64,000 bases of DNA from Burkholderia lata (GCF_000012945.1 NC_007511.1:992001-1056000), one strand, 5' to 3'. Shown: positions 18,045 to 27,321, counted from the stretch's first letter. The notes: generated by a model not told the origin, from the sequence alone. Program-made: numbers and translations.

Positions 18045-19022
18045 TCAGTCGGTGGCGGCCTGCGCGGCGGGCGCGGGGCTGGCTGGCCGACCCGAACTCG
18101 CCGGGTGCGTATCGCGTGCTTCGGCAGGTGGTTCGCGCCGACGCGTCGCGCCGACGACCATGCCGGCGACGACGAGCGCGATGCCCGCGATACGCGTGCC
18201 GTTGAGCGTTTCGCCGAACAGCGCGACGGCGAACAGCACCGCCGAAACCGGCGCGACTGCCGTGAACAGGGCGGCCTCGGTGCCGCTCGTGCGGGCCGAA
18301 CCCGCATACCAGCACAGGTAGCCGAGCACGGTCGGCACGAGCGCGTAGTAGACGATCGCCGACACGGCGCCCACGGTCCAGCCGGTCGCCACCGCGTGCC
18401 ATTCGAATGCGGCCGGTACGAGTGCGAGCACGAAGCCGAGGCCGGACATCGCGGTGGACAGCGCCAGCGGCGGCCACGGTGCGGCAAGCCGCCGGTTGAG
18501 CAGGATGAACACGGCTTCGCACGCGACAGCGGCCAGCACCAGCGCATCGCCGGCCAGCGTGCGAAGCGACGGCAACGCGTGGCCGGGCGCGAACGTGACG
18601 AACAGCACACCGGCCGTTGCGAGTGCAGCAGCCACCCAGTCACGCGACGTCTGACGCTCGCGCAGTACGACGGCCGCGATCAGCGTCGACATCGCGGGCA
18701 GCGTGCCGAGCATCACGCCCGCGTCGAGCGGCGACGACAGCTTCGTGCCGCAGATCAGCAGCACCGTATAACCGACACCGCCCGCCGCCGCCTGGATGAC
18801 GAGCAGCACGGCGTCGCGCGTGGAGATGCGCGGCCAGCGCATTCGCTGCGCGCGCATCAGCGCGAACAGCAGCGGCGTCGCGATCAGGAAGCGCAGCGCC
18901 GTGGCCGCGAACGGCGGCAGGCCGCCCGCCGCGAGACGGCTCGCGATGACGGTGCTGCCGACGCCCGCCATCGCGGCGGCGAGGTAGAGATAGCCAAGCA
19001 GTCGTGTCTTCATGCGCCGCAT
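18045..19022 (-). CDS. EamA/DMT family transporter
   Basis: 325 residues with about ten membrane helices in two EamA repeats. LRFLIATPLLFALMRAQRMRW and GVMLGTLPAMSTLIAAVVLRER fit the first half; VAPVSAVLFAVALFGETLNGTRIAGIALVVAGMVVG the second. Such proteins export or import amino acids, nucleosides or drugs. An in-frame ATG at 19013 is an equally good start. The AraC gene upstream on the same strand is the likely regulator. The C-terminal ~30 residues are Ala/Pro-rich and not part of the fold. Confidence 0.85.
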   Translation of the reverse strand: MRRMKTRLLGYLYLAAAMAGVGSTVIASRLAAGGLPPFAATALRFLIATPLLFALMRAQRMRWPRISTRDAVLLVIQAAAGGVGYTVLLICGTKLSSPLDAGVMLGTLPAMSTLIAAVVLRERQTSRDWVAAALATAGVLFVTFAPGHALPSLRTLAGDALVLAAVACEAVFILLNRRLAAPWPPLALSTAMSGLGFVLALVPAAFEWHAVATGWTVGAVSAIVYYALVPTVLGYLCWYAGSARTSGTEAALFTAVAPVSAVLFAVALFGETLNGTRIAGIALVVAGMVVGATRRREPPAEARDTHPASSGRPASPAPAAQAATD

Positions 19023-19211
19023 CGTCGCGTACGGCGACAGTGCGCGTCTTGAACGAAATTGCAGCGTGTGCGGGCGTGTCGAGCGCGGCGTGCGGGACTC
19101 GGCGTGCTTGTGCCGCGGGCGTTGGCGGCTGCGGCTGCGGTCACTGCGGTGTCGCCGCGGCTTGCGACGGGGCTGTGTGTCCGGTAGCCGTCGCGAGGGA
19201 TGACGGCAGTG

Positions 19212-20006
19212 TCAATCGGCCTGCGTGAACCGCCCCGGCGTGATCCCGAACTGGCGCGCGAACGCACGCGTCAGGTGGCTCTGATCGGCAAAGCCGGCTT
19301 CGGCCGCGGCATCGGCGATCGGCAGGCCGCTGGCGAGCAGCGCGCGCGCCAGCCGCGCGCGCGACTGGATCAGGTACGCGTGCGGTGTGATGCCGAGCTC
19401 GCGGGCAAACCCGCGCAGCAGCTGGAAGCGGCTGACGCCGCCCAGGTCGGCCAGCTCGGCGAGCGAAACGGGGGCGGCGGGCGCCGCGTCGAGCCGCTCC
19501 CGGGCGATGCGGATCGCCGGTGCGACGCCCGCCGGCGGCAGTGTACGGTTCGCGTGCCGGGCCAGCAGCCCGGCGACGAGCATCACGAGCGCCTCGTCGC
19601 GGGCGAGCGGCTGGGATTCCCCGGCGACGATGCGCGCATGCAGCCGGCCGACCGAGGCGGCGAGTCGCGTATCGCGCACCGCCGGATGCGCCAGTTCGAC
19701 GCCGCCGAGGCCTTCTTCCGCCGCGACGCCCGCGACCAGCGCGGGCGCGAGGTACAGCATTCGCCAGCGTCGGCCGGTGCCGGCCTCGATCGGCGAGCCG
19801 TCGTGCATCTCGCCCGGGTTGACCATGATCGCGTCGCCTGCCAGTGCGTCGACCTGCCCGCGGCCGCTCCACGACCGGTGCGCGCCGCTGACGATCACGC
19901 CGACCCCGAATTCGTCGTGCGCATGGCGCGGAAATGCACGGTCGGATTCGAGGCTGATCGCCTCGATGCCTTCGCCGGTCCGTCGGTAATGGGTGACGCG
20001 ATGCAT
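19212..20006 (-). CDS. AraC family regulator (YesN/RhaS type)
   Basis: 264 residues from ATG 20006, preceded by GAGGAG. The N-terminal cupin domain has FPRHAHDEFGVGVI and MVNPGEMHDG; the C-terminal two-helix-turn-helix domain has LAELADLGGVSRFQLLRGFARELG and ADAAAEAGFADQSHLTRAF. Regulators of this type often sit beside the exporter gene they control, here the EamA transporter 189 bases downstream. It is divergent from the MoaF-like gene, with a 12-bp palindrome in the shared region. Confidence 0.87.
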   Translation of the reverse strand: MHRVTHYRRTGEGIEAISLESDRAFPRHAHDEFGVGVIVSGAHRSWSGRGQVDALAGDAIMVNPGEMHDGSPIEAGTGRRWRMLYLAPALVAGVAAEEGLGGVELAHPAVRDTRLAASVGRLHARIVAGESQPLARDEALVMLVAGLLARHANRTLPPAGVAPAIRIARERLDAAPAAPVSLAELADLGGVSRFQLLRGFARELGITPHAYLIQSRARLARALLASGLPIADAAAEAGFADQSHLTRAFARQFGITPGRFTQAD

Positions 20007-20116
20007 GTGCGCTCCTCGCGCCGGTCGCGGCGCGGATTTCGTGCACTTTAGCGCGTTCCGGCGCCGTGCGCCCTTCATCCTTTTGGCCGATACCGCGCGG
20101 CGCGCGCAGCCCGCAC

Positions 20117-20128
20117 CATGTGCACATG
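20117..20128. promoter_or_regulatory. 12-bp perfect palindrome in the AraC/MoaF divergent region
   Basis: CATGTGCACATG is self-complementary and lies between the divergent starts at 20006 and 20177. It could be an operator for either direction. A 12-bp palindrome alone is weak evidence. Confidence 0.25.
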
Positions 20129-20176
20129 AGCAGCGTACATGGCCCGCCGGGCCTGAAGCTGCGCGGGAGACGGCAG

Positions 20177-21010
20177 GTGGAACGACAGGATCCGGTATTC
20201 ATTCAGGTTGGCGCGCTCGCGGACGGCTTCGCGCCGGAAGCGAACATCCTCGCATCCGTCGACGCGCTCGCCGGGCGGACGCTTGCGCTCGGCGACGCAG
20301 CGGGTGCGTGGCGCGTCTATACGTTCGAGCCCGGCGCGCTGCAGTGGCGTGACGCGGCGACCGACACGGGCGGCCGCGAGCCGTGCCGCGTCACGCGGCT
20401 GCGCGACGGGCTGTACTTCGTCGACTACATCGATTCGGCCGCGCGCGCGACGTCGGCCAGTCTCGTGATCGATCTCGACAACGGCGTATGGACGTCGGTG
20501 GTCGGTGTGCTGCCGACCGAAGCCGACACGCGTATCGATGCATTTACGCGAGTTGCCCGCGGGTTGCCGCTAACCGGCGTCGAGGCCGAGTTCCGGCACG
20601 GCACGCTCGGCGGCCACACGCAGCCGGGACGGCTGCACGGGCCCACGCGTGAGCTGATCGGCAAGCGGACGATGTATCGCTACAGTCCGACCGAATGCTA
20701 CGAGCACATCTACCTGAACGAGAACTTCTACGCTTGGCAGTGCCTGCAGGGTGTCGAAGGCGGCCTGGCCGATGTCGATCGCTGCCATTACTTCAGGATT
20801 GCAGACGAGCTGTATCTGTTCGTGTGGCGCGAAAAGGTAGTGCCCACGCTCGGCGTCGTGCTGATCGACCTCGCGCAGCGCAAGACCGACGGCAAGATCT
20901 TCGGCTACCAGGGCGGCGATTTCGGCACGCTGTCGAACTTCCCGATCGGTGCCCACGCGCAGGTGCTGAACGACACCGTGCATCCGCTCGGCGGCGAGGC
21001 GCAGCGATGA
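20177..21010 (+). CDS. MoaF-like protein
   Basis: 277 residues from GTG 20177, which has GGGAGA six bases upstream; an ATG at 20126 lacks any such site. DGFAPEANILASVDALAGRTLAL and FVDYIDSAARATSASLVIDLDNGVWTSV resemble MoaF proteins, beta-barrel proteins first noted near molybdenum-cofactor genes. RYSPTECYEHIYLNENFYAWQCLQG is the second conserved block. No catalytic residues are known for the family. The stop overlaps the SDR gene start (ATGA), so the two probably act together on one small molecule. A link to molybdenum is not implied by the context. Confidence 0.8.
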   Translation: MERQDPVFIQVGALADGFAPEANILASVDALAGRTLALGDAAGAWRVYTFEPGALQWRDAATDTGGREPCRVTRLRDGLYFVDYIDSAARATSASLVIDLDNGVWTSVVGVLPTEADTRIDAFTRVARGLPLTGVEAEFRHGTLGGHTQPGRLHGPTRELIGKRTMYRYSPTECYEHIYLNENFYAWQCLQGVEGGLADVDRCHYFRIADELYLFVWREKVVPTLGVVLIDLAQRKTDGKIFGYQGGDFGTLSNFPIGAHAQVLNDTVHPLGGEAQR

Positions 21011-21816
21011 ATGCCGTGCCGGGCAGCGGCCGCTTGCGTGCGGATTTCAGCGGGCGCGTCGTGCTCGTCACGGGCGCCGCGCAGGGGATCGGCGCGGCGA
21101 TCGCACGCCGTTTCGCGGAATCCGACGCGTTCGTCGCGCTTGCCGACCTGAACGGCGAGGCGGCCGCCGCGCAGGCCGATGCGCTCGCGAGCACGGGGGG
21201 CGAGGCGCGCGCCTATCGGGTGGATGCCGCCAGCCGTGACGAACTGGGCGCGCTGGTCGCGGCGGTCGAGCGTGACGGTGGCCGGCTCGATGTCGTCGTC
21301 CACAATGCCGCGTATTTTCCGCTGACGCCGTTCACGCAGATCGACGAGCCGACACTCGACCGGACGCTGTCGGTCAACCTGTCGGCGTTGTTCTGGCTCG
21401 CGCAGGCCGCGCTGCCGGCGTTCGAGCGCGCGGGAGCGGGGCGGCTGCTCGTCACGTCGTCGGTGACGGGGCCGCGCGTCGTGTATCCGGGGCTGGCGCA
21501 TTACGCGGCGTCGAAGGCGGGCGTGAACGGCTTCATTCGTGCGGCGGCGCTGGAGCTCGCGCGCCGCAACGTGACGGTCAACGGCGTCGAGCCGGGCATG
21601 ATCCGCACGCCGGCGGCTGGCAATCTCGGCGGCGCGTCGGTCGCGGCGCAAATCGCGCGCGACATTCCGCTCGCGCGGATGGGCGAGCCGGAAGATATCG
21701 CGAACGCGATGCTGTTCCTCGCGTCGGCCGATGCCGCGTACATCACGGGGCAGACGATCGTCGTCGACGGCGGTGCGACGTTGCCCGAGAGCGGGGCGGT
21801 GCTTGGCGGTGAGTGA
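21007..21816 (+). CDS. SDR family oxidoreductase coupled to the MoaF-like gene
   Basis: 269 residues. TGAAQGIG cofactor motif, NAAY, catalytic Ser in VTSSV and the Tyr-Lys pair in YAASK are all present, with a typical C-terminal TGQTIVVDGGATLPESGAV. It is a classical NAD(P)-dependent SDR. Start ATG 21007 overlaps the MoaF stop. Substrate unknown; in this pair the MoaF-like protein may be a second enzyme or carrier for the same pathway. Confidence 0.88.
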   Translation: MNAVPGSGRLRADFSGRVVLVTGAAQGIGAAIARRFAESDAFVALADLNGEAAAAQADALASTGGEARAYRVDAASRDELGALVAAVERDGGRLDVVVHNAAYFPLTPFTQIDEPTLDRTLSVNLSALFWLAQAALPAFERAGAGRLLVTSSVTGPRVVYPGLAHYAASKAGVNGFIRAAALELARRNVTVNGVEPGMIRTPAAGNLGGASVAAQIARDIPLARMGEPEDIANAMLFLASADAAYITGQTIVVDGGATLPESGAVLGGE

Positions 21817-21920
21817 CCGTCGAGCGGGTAATGAACGGAGGAACAAGGTGGTCCCGGCGGTCCGCTGCGAGTTCGCGCAGCGGGCTCAGCGTGTTCCGTT
21901 GGAGCGCCTCTTCGCGTGTG

Positions 21921-22403
21921 TCAGTCCGGCTTCCCGTCATGGTCCCCGAGCGGCCTGTCGGGCCAGTCCACCCAGCGGTCCGCGCGGGTCAGCTCGTACG
22001 CCTCGTTCATCGGGTAGCGGATGCGGTTGTCGTCACGCGGGCGTTCACCGATCACCATCAGCCGGACGTCGTCCTTCGTGTTGTTGATGAAGGTGTGGCA
22101 GATGCCGGTGCCCGCCGGAAACGCGACGGAATCGCCTTCGGCAACGGGGTAAAGCACGCCGTCGATCCAGACGTCGGGCTTGCCTTCGAGCACGTACACA
22201 AATTCCTGCTCGGTGCTTTCGGCATGCGGATAGGACGTCCGCCGGCCCGGCAGAAGCCTCACGTGATGGATGCCGATACGCGTGATGCCGAGTTCGGCGG
22301 AAAGCGGTGCGTCCAGCGCCATCGGCTCGGTGTCGCCGCGATAGCAATGCGCTTCCGGTTCTTCGAGCTCGGTCCAGTGCTTGATGAAGTCGGGGCGGGT
22401 CAT
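21921..22403 (-). CDS. Cupin domain protein
   Basis: 160 residues from ATG 22403, which has AAAGGAG eight bases upstream. The cupin motifs are YPHAESTEQEFVYVLEG (His and Glu ligands) and FPAGTGICHTFIN (third His). The metal-binding pattern is therefore complete, but cupins span enzymes and binding proteins. The C-terminus is acidic and polar. It is a single-gene unit. Confidence 0.83.
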   Translation of the reverse strand: MTRPDFIKHWTELEEPEAHCYRGDTEPMALDAPLSAELGITRIGIHHVRLLPGRRTSYPHAESTEQEFVYVLEGKPDVWIDGVLYPVAEGDSVAFPAGTGICHTFINNTKDDVRLMVIGERPRDDNRIRYPMNEAYELTRADRWVDWPDRPLGDHDGKPD

Positions 22404-22757
22404 CGGTTGCACTCCTTTCGGGGGATGTCGAGGGTAGCGGTTCAGGCGCCGACGTTAGCGGTGACTTGCGCCCCATCTCGGCGAATGGACCTCGGCCGAT
22501 AACTTACCAGCGAATGCGGCAGGACGATTGCTCGCCGAATATCTCGAGCGATCGTGGCAGCGAAGCCGGCAGGCGTGATCTTGGCCGCCGGCCGTGCGGG
22601 AAGTCAGGTGCCGGGCGGCGAGATTCATGGCTGCCCGGATCTTGCGGATCGGGCGGTAGACGACATCTACGGAGATCAGCACCGCACCTCTTCTTGCGTT
22701 GCGCGAAAAACGTCGGCGTCGCTGCGCACAAGTGCCGCCCGCCGCGTATCGCCGCGA
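22404..22757. other. Gap without a supported gene
   Basis: Between the cupin gene and the DapB-like gene, both on the minus strand. It holds the cupin ribosome binding site and short frames with arginine-rich, non-protein-like translations. I see no repeat or clear hairpin. Confidence 0.5.
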
Positions 22758-23450
22758 CTACAGCCAGCCGTTGCGGATGAACTCGACGATCGAATAGCGG
22801 CGGTGCTCGAGATCATGCTGCCGAACGGCGTCGACGATGCGCGACACACCGTCCGCGTAAGGCGTCGCGCCCGCCACGCGCGATTCGAACTGCAGGCTGC
22901 ACGCACCGTCGTCGATGCGGATCCGGTGAATCGCGTGGCGGCCGAGCTGGTCGTCGGCGACCGCGAATTCGCTGCGCTGTACGTCCGGGTCGCGCACGGA
23001 GCGGATGTCTTCCGGCCGCACGCCGAGCGATTGGCCGATCCCGACGGCCGTGCCGGGGACAGACGTCTTGCCGGTCTGGTGCGACTCGGTCAGGCTGATC
23101 CGGCAGTCATGAAACAGGTGGCCGCTGGTTTCCAGCATGCTCATGAACTTGAGCATCAGGATGTTCGTGTTCGGACACAGCACGACCGGGAACGCGTGCG
23201 AGCCGGTTTCGAGCTCGGAGCCGGTCGACAGCTCGACGAGTGGCGATCCGGTGGCCTCGCAGAACGCGATGACGTCAGCGAGTTCGCGGCCGGAACCGGC
23301 GTGCACGACGATCGTTCGGGCCTCGCTACGCTGCGCATCGTTGCGCGCGCTGTCCGACCAGGGGATCACGCGGCAGGTGGCCGGGTCGAGCCGGTGTGCG
23401 TCGAGCAGCTCGCTGGCCAGCTTGCCGGTTCCTACGACGAGTACTTGCAT
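22758..23450 (-). CDS. Dihydrodipicolinate-reductase-like NAD(P)-binding protein
   Basis: 230 residues from ATG 23450, starting MQVLVVGTGKLASELLD, a Rossmann GxGKxxxxL motif at the N-terminus. VVHAGSGRELADVIAFCEATGSPLVELSTG and LESRVAGATPYADGVSRIVDAV resemble DapB-family reductases, but the usual DapB catalytic block was not seen, so it is probably a paralogue with another substrate. The frame stays open far upstream, but those residues are Arg/Pro/Ala-rich and not real. No strong ribosome binding site. Confidence 0.7.
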   Translation of the reverse strand: MQVLVVGTGKLASELLDAHRLDPATCRVIPWSDSARNDAQRSEARTIVVHAGSGRELADVIAFCEATGSPLVELSTGSELETGSHAFPVVLCPNTNILMLKFMSMLETSGHLFHDCRISLTESHQTGKTSVPGTAVGIGQSLGVRPEDIRSVRDPDVQRSEFAVADDQLGRHAIHRIRIDDGACSLQFESRVAGATPYADGVSRIVDAVRQHDLEHRRYSIVEFIRNGWL

Positions 23451-23613
23451 GGAATTGACGGGTTGAAGTTCAGGAATCGGGACGGGCGCGGCGCGGGCCG
23501 TCGTCGGGTGCCTCGGCACGGTCGCGGCGCGTGGCGCCGGAGCGGCCTCGCGCATTATGCCCGGCTGGCCGCCTGCGTGCCCGCCGGGCCTCGCAGGCGG
23601 GCGGCCCGGTGCG

Positions 23614-24381
23614 TCAGCTTGCCGACACAGTCGGCAGCCACGCATTTGCCGCGTTTTGCGTCGCGAGTTGTTTCGCGATCGAGCGCGCGAGGCGGTCCGT
23701 ATCGGATGCCACCGTGTCGTGCTTCACTTCCGACACGCCATGCAGGCCGGCGCCAACCGCCGCCGACGTCGCGAGGCGGCCGGCCGCCGCGCCGACCCCG
23801 GCGGTTTCCACCATGCCGGGCAGATGGCCGCTGTTCGCGCTGGACGAGAACGTGCCAAGCGGCTGCGGCGCGCCATGCGCCGGCTGGAACAGCACGGTGA
23901 CCGATGCCTTCACTTCGCTCTTGCCCGCGCCGAGCCCGATCAGCGTGCGGCGGCGGCGGTTGCCGGCGTCGATCGACTCGAACCGGCCTTCGACGACCAG
24001 CGCGTCGCGTCCGTCGGGCACCGGGCCGCGTAGCGCGGGGATGCCTTGCGACCGGAGTTCGCGCACGAGGGCGTCGGCGAGCTGCTCGCGGGTCTTCAGC
24101 GCGCTCTGCTGGCGCTGTACGTCAGCGGACGAGCCTTTCGCGAGGGTCGCAATCTTGCTGATCATCCCGCCGTCGACCTTGACGTCAGTCGTGTCCACAT
24201 CGAACGGGGACACATAGACGACGTCCGCACGAACCTGCGGCTGCGTGTGGGCGGTCGGCGCGGCGGTCATGGACGTGGTCGCGGTCGATGCGCAGCCGGT
24301 CATCGCGAGGGTGCCGGCGATCAGCGCGACACTGGTCAGACGTTTGGTGTGGGCAGCAAGTGCGTGAAGGGAAGAAAACAT
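23614..24381 (-). CDS. DUF4410 family lipoprotein
   Basis: 255 residues. Signal peptide with lipobox LAMTGC at about residue 30, then a Thr/Ala-rich linker and a DUF4410-like domain starting RADVVYVSPFDVDTTDVKVDGG. The family is predicted to be lipid-anchored in the envelope; its function is not known. It lies about 240 bases downstream of a compound tandem-repeat array that occupies its promoter-distal region. Confidence 0.8.
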   Translation of the reverse strand: MFSSLHALAAHTKRLTSVALIAGTLAMTGCASTATTSMTAAPTAHTQPQVRADVVYVSPFDVDTTDVKVDGGMISKIATLAKGSSADVQRQQSALKTREQLADALVRELRSQGIPALRGPVPDGRDALVVEGRFESIDAGNRRRRTLIGLGAGKSEVKASVTVLFQPAHGAPQPLGTFSSSANSGHLPGMVETAGVGAAAGRLATSAAVGAGLHGVSEVKHDTVASDTDRLARSIAKQLATQNAANAWLPTVSAS

Positions 24382-24620
24382 GTCGATCTCCGTGGCCTGG
24401 GTGAAGTTGCCGATACTGTCGCGGCATTCAGGAACGCGAACGATCGGAAGCGGGGCGTGATCGCTGGCTGGGGAGAGGTTTCATGCCGTTGCGCAACACG
24501 CAGGCGCAAGTATGCGGAGGTCAGGCGTGATACGCCACGCAGGAATTATGTCGGCGCATGTCACATGCCGCTGCGCGCGGATACGTGCGGCCGTGGGGCT
24601 GCGAGGCAGATAATCGATCG
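24382..24620. other. Promoter region of the DUF4410 gene
   Basis: Non-coding stretch between the lipoprotein start and the repeat array. It is less GC-rich than its surroundings, and no frame gives a protein-like translation. Any promoter of the lipoprotein gene should lie here, but I cannot pick one with confidence. Confidence 0.4.
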
Positions 24621-24894
24621 ACGGTCAGACGGTCAGACGGTCAGACGGTCAGACGGTCAGAAGGCCAGAAGGCCAGAAGGCCAGAAGGCCAGAAGGCCAA
24701 ACGGCACACTACAGGCGGCAGGCGGCAGGCGGCAGGCGGCAGGCGGCAGGCGGCAGGCGGCAGGCGGCAGGCGGCAGAAGCCAGAAGCCAGAAGCCAGAA
24801 GCCAGAAGCCAGAAGCCAGAAACCAGAAGCCAGAAACCAGAAACCAGAAACCAGAAACCAGAAACCAGAAACCAGAAACCAGAAACCAGAAACC
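24621..24894. repeat. Compound tandem-repeat array (8-, 8-, 7- and 7-bp units)
   Basis: Five exact ACGGTCAG units (24621-24660), then about five AAGGCCAG units (24661-24699), a 13-base spacer, nine exact AGGCGGC units (24713-24775) and 17 AGAARCC units (24776-24894; mostly AGAAGCC first, then AGAAACC). All blocks share a purine-rich strand containing AG or CAG. The array begins 17 bases beyond the stop of the minus-strand sensor kinase gene. Length change by slippage is likely. Confidence 0.97.
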
Positions 24895-24911
24895 CGAAGG
24901 CAAACAACCCA

Positions 24912-26258
24912 TCACGCCGACAGCGACCGCCGCACCGCTCCCGACGCATCGAGCGGCAACGCGACGACGGCCTCCAGCCCGCCGCCATCGCGGTCGCGGA
25001 ACGTCAGCGAGCCGCCGTGCAGGCGGGCGATCCGCTCGACGATCGCGAGTCCGAGGCCCGTGCCGCCCGCATGGCTGCGCGCGTTCGCCCCGCGGCTGAA
25101 CGGCGCCTTGAGCCGTTCGAGTTCAGCCGCGCCGATACCGTTGCCGCGATCGCTGACCACCGCATACGCGATGCCGCGTTCGGTCCAAGTGCGCACGCCG
25201 AGGCCCGTCCGGCCGTAGACGACCGCGTTCTGCATCAGGTTCATCAGCAGCCGCATCAGGCTGATCGGACGGAATGCGAACGCGGGCACCTCGCCTTCGT
25301 CGAAGTCGAATTCGTGGCCGAGCCCCGCGAAATCCGCGACGAGCTGGCCGATCAGCGCATTCAGGTCGCCGGTTTGCGGCGTTTCTCGCTCACCGCTGCC
25401 CGCGTAGTCCATGAATTGCTGCAGGATCGTATCGATCTGGTCCAGGTAATGTTCGGTCGACGTGGTGAGCGCGTCGTGCGTGCCGCGCGGCAGCGCCATC
25501 GCGATCGCCAGGCGCAGCTTGGTGAGCGGCGTGCGGATGTCGTGCGACACGCCGGCCAGCATCAGCGAGCGGGTCGCTTCCGCCTGTTGCAGCGCGTCGG
25601 CCATCTGGTTGAACGCGCGGCTCACGTCGGCGATTTCGGTCGGGCCGTCGGTGGGCAGCGGCGGCGGGCGTTCGCCCGCGCTGACGCGCTGCGCCGCGCG
25701 CGCCAGCGCGTCGAGCGGCCGGTTCAGGTGGAGCTGGATCAGGTAGCCGGTCAGCGCCGCGAGCAGCGCCAGCCCGACCGACAGCACGAGCGCTGTCGTG
25801 ATGCCGCTCGCCTGCGCGTCGGCGGCCATCGGCAGCGGCACCCACACCGGCGAGCCGGCCACATGCAGCCGGATCCACAGGCGTTCGTCGTCGCCCGATT
25901 GCCAGCGCGCCGGAAGGTCAGGCGGCAGGTGGCGTTCGAGCGCCTGCATGAACACGTCGCGCTGCCAGGTGCGGAAGAAGGCCGCCAGGTTCGGCGCTTG
26001 CGGCGGTGTGGCGGGCGGCAGCGCGGCCTGGCCGCCGAACTGCGCGATGACCGTGCCGCCAGCATCCGGCGGCAGGCTGGCGAGCGTGCGGTCGAGCAGC
26101 TTCACATAGTCGGAAAAGACGATCGAGGCCCGCTCGATGCGCGGGCGCTGCACGTAGTGCAGCAGCACGGTGAGCGAACAGGCGAGCGACAGCGCGACGA
26201 GCGCCACCAGCAGCGCGATGTTGCGCGCAAGCAGCGAGCGCGGCAGCGGGATGCGCAT
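24912..26258 (-). CDS. Sensor histidine kinase
   Basis: 448 residues. Membrane helices at about 14-34 and 153-175 enclose a ~115-residue periplasmic domain. HAMP follows, then the H-box with His239 (AGVSHDIRTPLTKLRL), an N-box NLMQNAVVYG, and G-boxes DRGNGIG and GTGLGLAIV. EnvZ/RstB-like layout. Its start codon shares one base with the response-regulator stop. The signal is unknown; the co-transcribed EF-hand protein suggests the periplasm and possibly calcium. Confidence 0.92.
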   Translation of the reverse strand: MRIPLPRSLLARNIALLVALVALSLACSLTVLLHYVQRPRIERASIVFSDYVKLLDRTLASLPPDAGGTVIAQFGGQAALPPATPPQAPNLAAFFRTWQRDVFMQALERHLPPDLPARWQSGDDERLWIRLHVAGSPVWVPLPMAADAQASGITTALVLSVGLALLAALTGYLIQLHLNRPLDALARAAQRVSAGERPPPLPTDGPTEIADVSRAFNQMADALQQAEATRSLMLAGVSHDIRTPLTKLRLAIAMALPRGTHDALTTSTEHYLDQIDTILQQFMDYAGSGERETPQTGDLNALIGQLVADFAGLGHEFDFDEGEVPAFAFRPISLMRLLMNLMQNAVVYGRTGLGVRTWTERGIAYAVVSDRGNGIGAAELERLKAPFSRGANARSHAGGTGLGLAIVERIARLHGGSLTFRDRDGGGLEAVVALPLDASGAVRRSLSA

Positions 26259-26971
26259 CACGAATCGACGCCGGCCACCAGCATGTAGCCGATGCCCCAG
26301 ACGGTCTTGATGAAGCGCGGCTTGCCGGGATCGTCCTCGACGATCTGGCGCAGCCGCAGGATCTGCACGTCGACACTGCGGTCGAGTGCGGCATGGTCGC
26401 GGCCGCGCGCGCGGGCGAGCAGGTTCTCGCGGCTCACCGCGCGGTTCGGCGACGAGCCGAGTGCATGCAACAGCAGCATCTGTGCTGAGTGGATTTCTAC
26501 GGGCGTGCCGTCGCGCATCAGCGTCTGCTGGCCAACGTCGAACGTGAATGCGCCGAAACGCAACCGCTGCGACGTGACCGTCGGCTCGCCGGCCGCCATC
26601 TTCTGCCGCCGCAGCAGCGCACGCACGCGGGCCACGAGTTCGTCGGGGAGAAACGGCTTCGCCAGGTAATCGTCGGCGCCCGTCTCGAGGCCGACGACCT
26701 TGTCCGCGGCGTCGCCTTTCGCGGTGAGCATCAGGATCGGCAGCGTCTGGCCTTCGGCGCGCAGGCGCCGGCACACGCTCAGGCCGTCCTCGGGCTCCAT
26801 CATCAGGTCGAGCACCAGCAGATCGTACGGTTCGCGCTGCAGCAGGCGGTCGAGCCGCTTGCCGTCGGCGACCGCGCGCACCTGGAAGCCATGGCCGGTC
26901 AGGAAGCGCTGCAGCATGTTGCGCAACTCGGCTTCATCGTCGAGCACGACGATCCTGCAGGACTGTTCCAT
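26258..26971 (-). CDS. OmpR family response regulator
   Basis: 237 residues from ATG 26971, which has GGGAGG six bases upstream. Receiver domain with phospho-acceptor Asp55 (LLVLDLMM) and Lys105 (KPF); C-terminal winged helix with VSRENLLARARGRDHAALDRSVDVQILRLRQIVEDDP and the terminal FIKTVWGIGYML hairpin. It partners the downstream kinase. Targets are not evident from the sequence. Confidence 0.95.
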   Translation of the reverse strand: MEQSCRIVVLDDEAELRNMLQRFLTGHGFQVRAVADGKRLDRLLQREPYDLLVLDLMMEPEDGLSVCRRLRAEGQTLPILMLTAKGDAADKVVGLETGADDYLAKPFLPDELVARVRALLRRQKMAAGEPTVTSQRLRFGAFTFDVGQQTLMRDGTPVEIHSAQMLLLHALGSSPNRAVSRENLLARARGRDHAALDRSVDVQILRLRQIVEDDPGKPRFIKTVWGIGYMLVAGVDS

Positions 26972-27015
26972 CGCTTGCCTCCCGGTGCCGTGCGCGGCCG
27001 GATTGTCGTGCGGGT

Positions 27016-27321
27016 TCAACGGGCCGCCATGCGCTGGCGCATGAAACCGGCGAGCTGCTCGAGCGTGACGTAGCCGTTGTGCTGCGTGTCGATTTCGTCG
27101 AAATGCTGCGCGACCATCGGCATGCCCGCGGCGGCCTGCTCGCGGGTGAGCTTGCCGTCGTGCGTCGTGTTCGCGCTGGCGAAGCGGGTCTGCAATTGCA
27201 TCAGCGCGCGTTCGACGCGTGCACCGCCGTTCGCCGTGCCGGGCGGCACCTGCTGGGCCGACGCTGCTGCTGAGACGATACACAAAACGACGACGGCAAT
27301 CATCTTCTTGATGGACTTCAT
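27016..27321 (-). CDS. Secreted EF-hand protein
   Basis: 101 residues with a signal peptide ending near SAAASA-QQ. Two EF-hand-like loops are seen: NTTHDGKLTREQ and DTQHNGYVTLEQ, both with acidic or polar ligands at expected positions. Such small periplasmic EF-hand proteins bind calcium. It lies 44 bases before the response regulator gene on the same strand and likely shares its transcript. Confidence 0.82.
   Translation of the reverse strand: MKSIKKMIAVVVLCIVSAAASAQQVPPGTANGGARVERALMQLQTRFASANTTHDGKLTREQAAAGMPMVAQHFDEIDTQHNGYVTLEQLAGFMRQRMAAR

Noticed and set aside
22455..22682. 75-residue minus-strand frame between cupin and DapB-like genes
   Set aside because: No ribosome binding site, Arg-rich composition and no recognisable pattern.
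24641..24988. Minus-strand frame coding a heptad such as VSGFWFL
   Set aside because: Three 7-bp units make 21 bases, so any frame gives a seven-residue period. It overlaps the end of the sensor kinase gene and is not a real gene.
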